The notes under the pieces are model-generated. The model had not been told where the DNA came from, did no database searches, and was given only the letters and a program-made list of their open reading frames with translations. This document shows, in pieces, positions 6,298-7,354 of a stretch of 7,354 nucleotides of DNA. This DNA comes from Bacteroidota bacterium. GTDB taxonomy: Bacteria; Bacteroidota; Bacteroidia; M30B66. Position numbers and translations under genes: made by a program. Positions within the stretch are counted from its first letter, which is position 1; every line of letters begins with the position of its first letter. The DNA is taken from positions 1 through 7,354 of the forward strand of contig JAGQVC010000073.1 of assembly GCA_020438185.1 (NCBI GenBank), read 5' to 3'.

Positions 6298-7354
6298 ATG
6301 TCAGAAAATACCAACAACAACAACGACGAGAAGAAACCACAGGGTAATAATCGTCGCTTGTTTCCTCAAAATAACAACAAAGGCCGCACGCCTGGCGGCG
6401 GATCGAATTTTTACTGGATTTACGGAGTCATCACACTGCTTTTTGTAGCCAGTTACTTTTATAATATGGGCTCTTCGGCAATCGATGTGAAAACCGAAAA
6501 GCTCACCGAAATGCTCAAGTCGGGCGATGTGAAGGAAATTACCGTAGTAAATAAGGAATACGCCGAAATTACCTTGACCAAAGATGCGCTTGCAAAGCCC
6601 GAATACCGCAACCTGCGTGGCAACGGAGGCTCGGCTTCCGAAAAAGGGCCGCATTACATGTACACCATCGGTTCGGTCGAAGACCTCAATAAAATAATCG
6701 AAAATGCACAGTCGGAACTGCCTGTTGACAAGCAGATTTACCCGAACTATGAAGCGCGTAAAAATTGGAGCGGCGAGATTATTTCCTGGATTATTCTGCT
6801 GGGTGTTGTGTTTCTGTTCTGGATGCTGCTCATCCGCAGGATGGGCGGTGGTGCCGGAGGCGGACAGATTTTCAATATTGGGAAGAGCCGTGCCCAGCTG
6901 TTTGATAAGGATACGCACGTGTCGGTTACGTTTGATAACGTTGCCGGACTGGACGAAGCCAAAATTGAAATCCGTGAAATTGTGGACTTCCTGAAAAATC
7001 CCAAGAAATACACGGTGCTGGGTGGTAAAATTCCTCGCGGCGCCTTGCTGGTGGGACCTCCGGGAACCGGTAAAACCCTGCTTGCCAAGGCTGTAGCCGG
7101 CGAAGCACAGGTTCCTTTCTTCTCACTTTCGGGTTCCGATTTCGTTGAAATGTTTGTTGGTGTTGGTGCTTCACGCGTGCGCGACCTTTTTAAACAAGCC
7201 AAGGAAAAAGCTCCTGCAATCATATTTATCGATGAGATTGATGCCATCGGCCGCGCACGAGGCAAAAACCCGATTGCGGGGGCAAACGATGAGCGCGAAA
7301 ACACATTAAACCAGCTGCTTACCGAAATGGACGGCTTTGGCACCAATAACGGTG
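6298..7354 (+). CDS. ftsH: ATP-dependent membrane zinc metalloprotease FtsH, N-terminal part (3' end outside window)
   Basis: FtsH is a hexameric inner-membrane AAA+ protease that extracts and degrades membrane and short-lived cytosolic proteins. The frame runs from ATG 6298 without a stop to the window edge (352 codons). Domain order: an Asn-rich polar cytoplasmic N-terminus (1-36); first transmembrane helix about 38-57; a periplasmic domain about 60-158; second transmembrane helix about 159-180; a Gly-rich linker (MGGGAGGGQIFNIGKSRA); then the AAA+ domain. In that domain, VTFDNVAGLDEAK is at about 210-222, Walker A GPPGTGKT at 253-260, pore-loop FVGVGAS at 286-292 and Walker B IIFIDEID at 308-315. 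The second region of homology and the HEXXH zinc-protease domain should lie to the right of the window. The start is supported by the position of the first membrane helix. It is probably co-transcribed with rsfS. Confidence 0.97.
   Translation, partial: MSENTNNNNDEKKPQGNNRRLFPQNNNKGRTPGGGSNFYWIYGVITLLFVASYFYNMGSSAIDVKTEKLTEMLKSGDVKEITVVNKEYAEITLTKDALAKPEYRNLRGNGGSASEKGPHYMYTIGSVEDLNKIIENAQSELPVDKQIYPNYEARKNWSGEIISWIILLGVVFLFWMLLIRRMGGGAGGGQIFNIGKSRAQLFDKDTHVSVTFDNVAGLDEAKIEIREIVDFLKNPKKYTVLGGKIPRGALLVGPPGTGKTLLAKAVAGEAQVPFFSLSGSDFVEMFVGVGASRVRDLFKQAKEKAPAIIFIDEIDAIGRARGKNPIAGANDERENTLNQLLTEMDGFGTNNG

Noticed and set aside
6301..6918. 205-codon open frame on the minus strand
   Set aside because: It lies wholly antisense to ftsH, whose plus-strand product is unmistakable; its translation has no recognisable domain.
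6747..7346. 199-codon open frame on the minus strand
   Set aside because: It is antisense to the AAA+ domain of ftsH. Its Pro/Ser-rich translation mirrors the codon use of the real gene, and no signal supports it.
1..7354. A new defence, mobile or biosynthetic system
   Set aside because: All genes but the small lipoprotein fall into known families, mostly housekeeping ones, and there are no integrase, transposase, toxin-antitoxin or nuclease-helicase clusters; claiming a system would not be supported.

Overview
The window looks like ordinary chromosomal core from a member of the Bacteroidota, probably Bacteroidales/Marinilabiliales-like. This rests on a TonB-dependent receptor paired with a small acidic-tailed lipoprotein, promoter boxes of the TAnnTTTG type, very weak Shine-Dalgarno sequences, and the birA / rsfS-ftsH neighbourhood typical of that phylum. 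The genus cannot be decided from the sequence alone. I found no mobile element, phage gene, CRISPR array, tRNA or rRNA, and no convincing new multi-gene system.

Layout, left to right. (1) Positions 1-1432 (+): the C-terminal part of a TonB-dependent outer-membrane receptor, cut by the window edge, overlaps by 11 bases a small AT-rich lipoprotein gene. A hairpin just after it probably ends this transcript. (2) 1573-2559 (+): hemB, porphobilinogen synthase of the type that lacks the zinc-binding cysteines. Its promoter -7 box lies almost on the start codon. (3) 2654-4955 (+): a secreted, probably lipid-anchored endonuclease/exonuclease/phosphatase-fold protein, then hutI (imidazolonepropionase, histidine degradation) four bases downstream. 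(4) 4944-5068: a 120-base block of degenerate 8-base units arranged as a large inverted repeat, filling the gap between the convergent hutI and birA genes and touching both stop codons. (5) 5065-5817 (-): birA, a biotin-protein ligase without a DNA-binding domain. (6) 5862-7354 (+): rsfS (ribosomal silencing factor), then ftsH (membrane AAA+ protease), which runs off the right edge.

The genes do not form one pathway. They are housekeeping functions side by side: envelope uptake, haem synthesis, histidine breakdown, biotin attachment to carboxylases, ribosome control and membrane protein quality control. The part most worth a second look is the octamer-phased palindrome at 4944-5068. Next come the surface lipoprotein coupled to the receptor, and the lipoprotein EEP enzyme linked to hutI.
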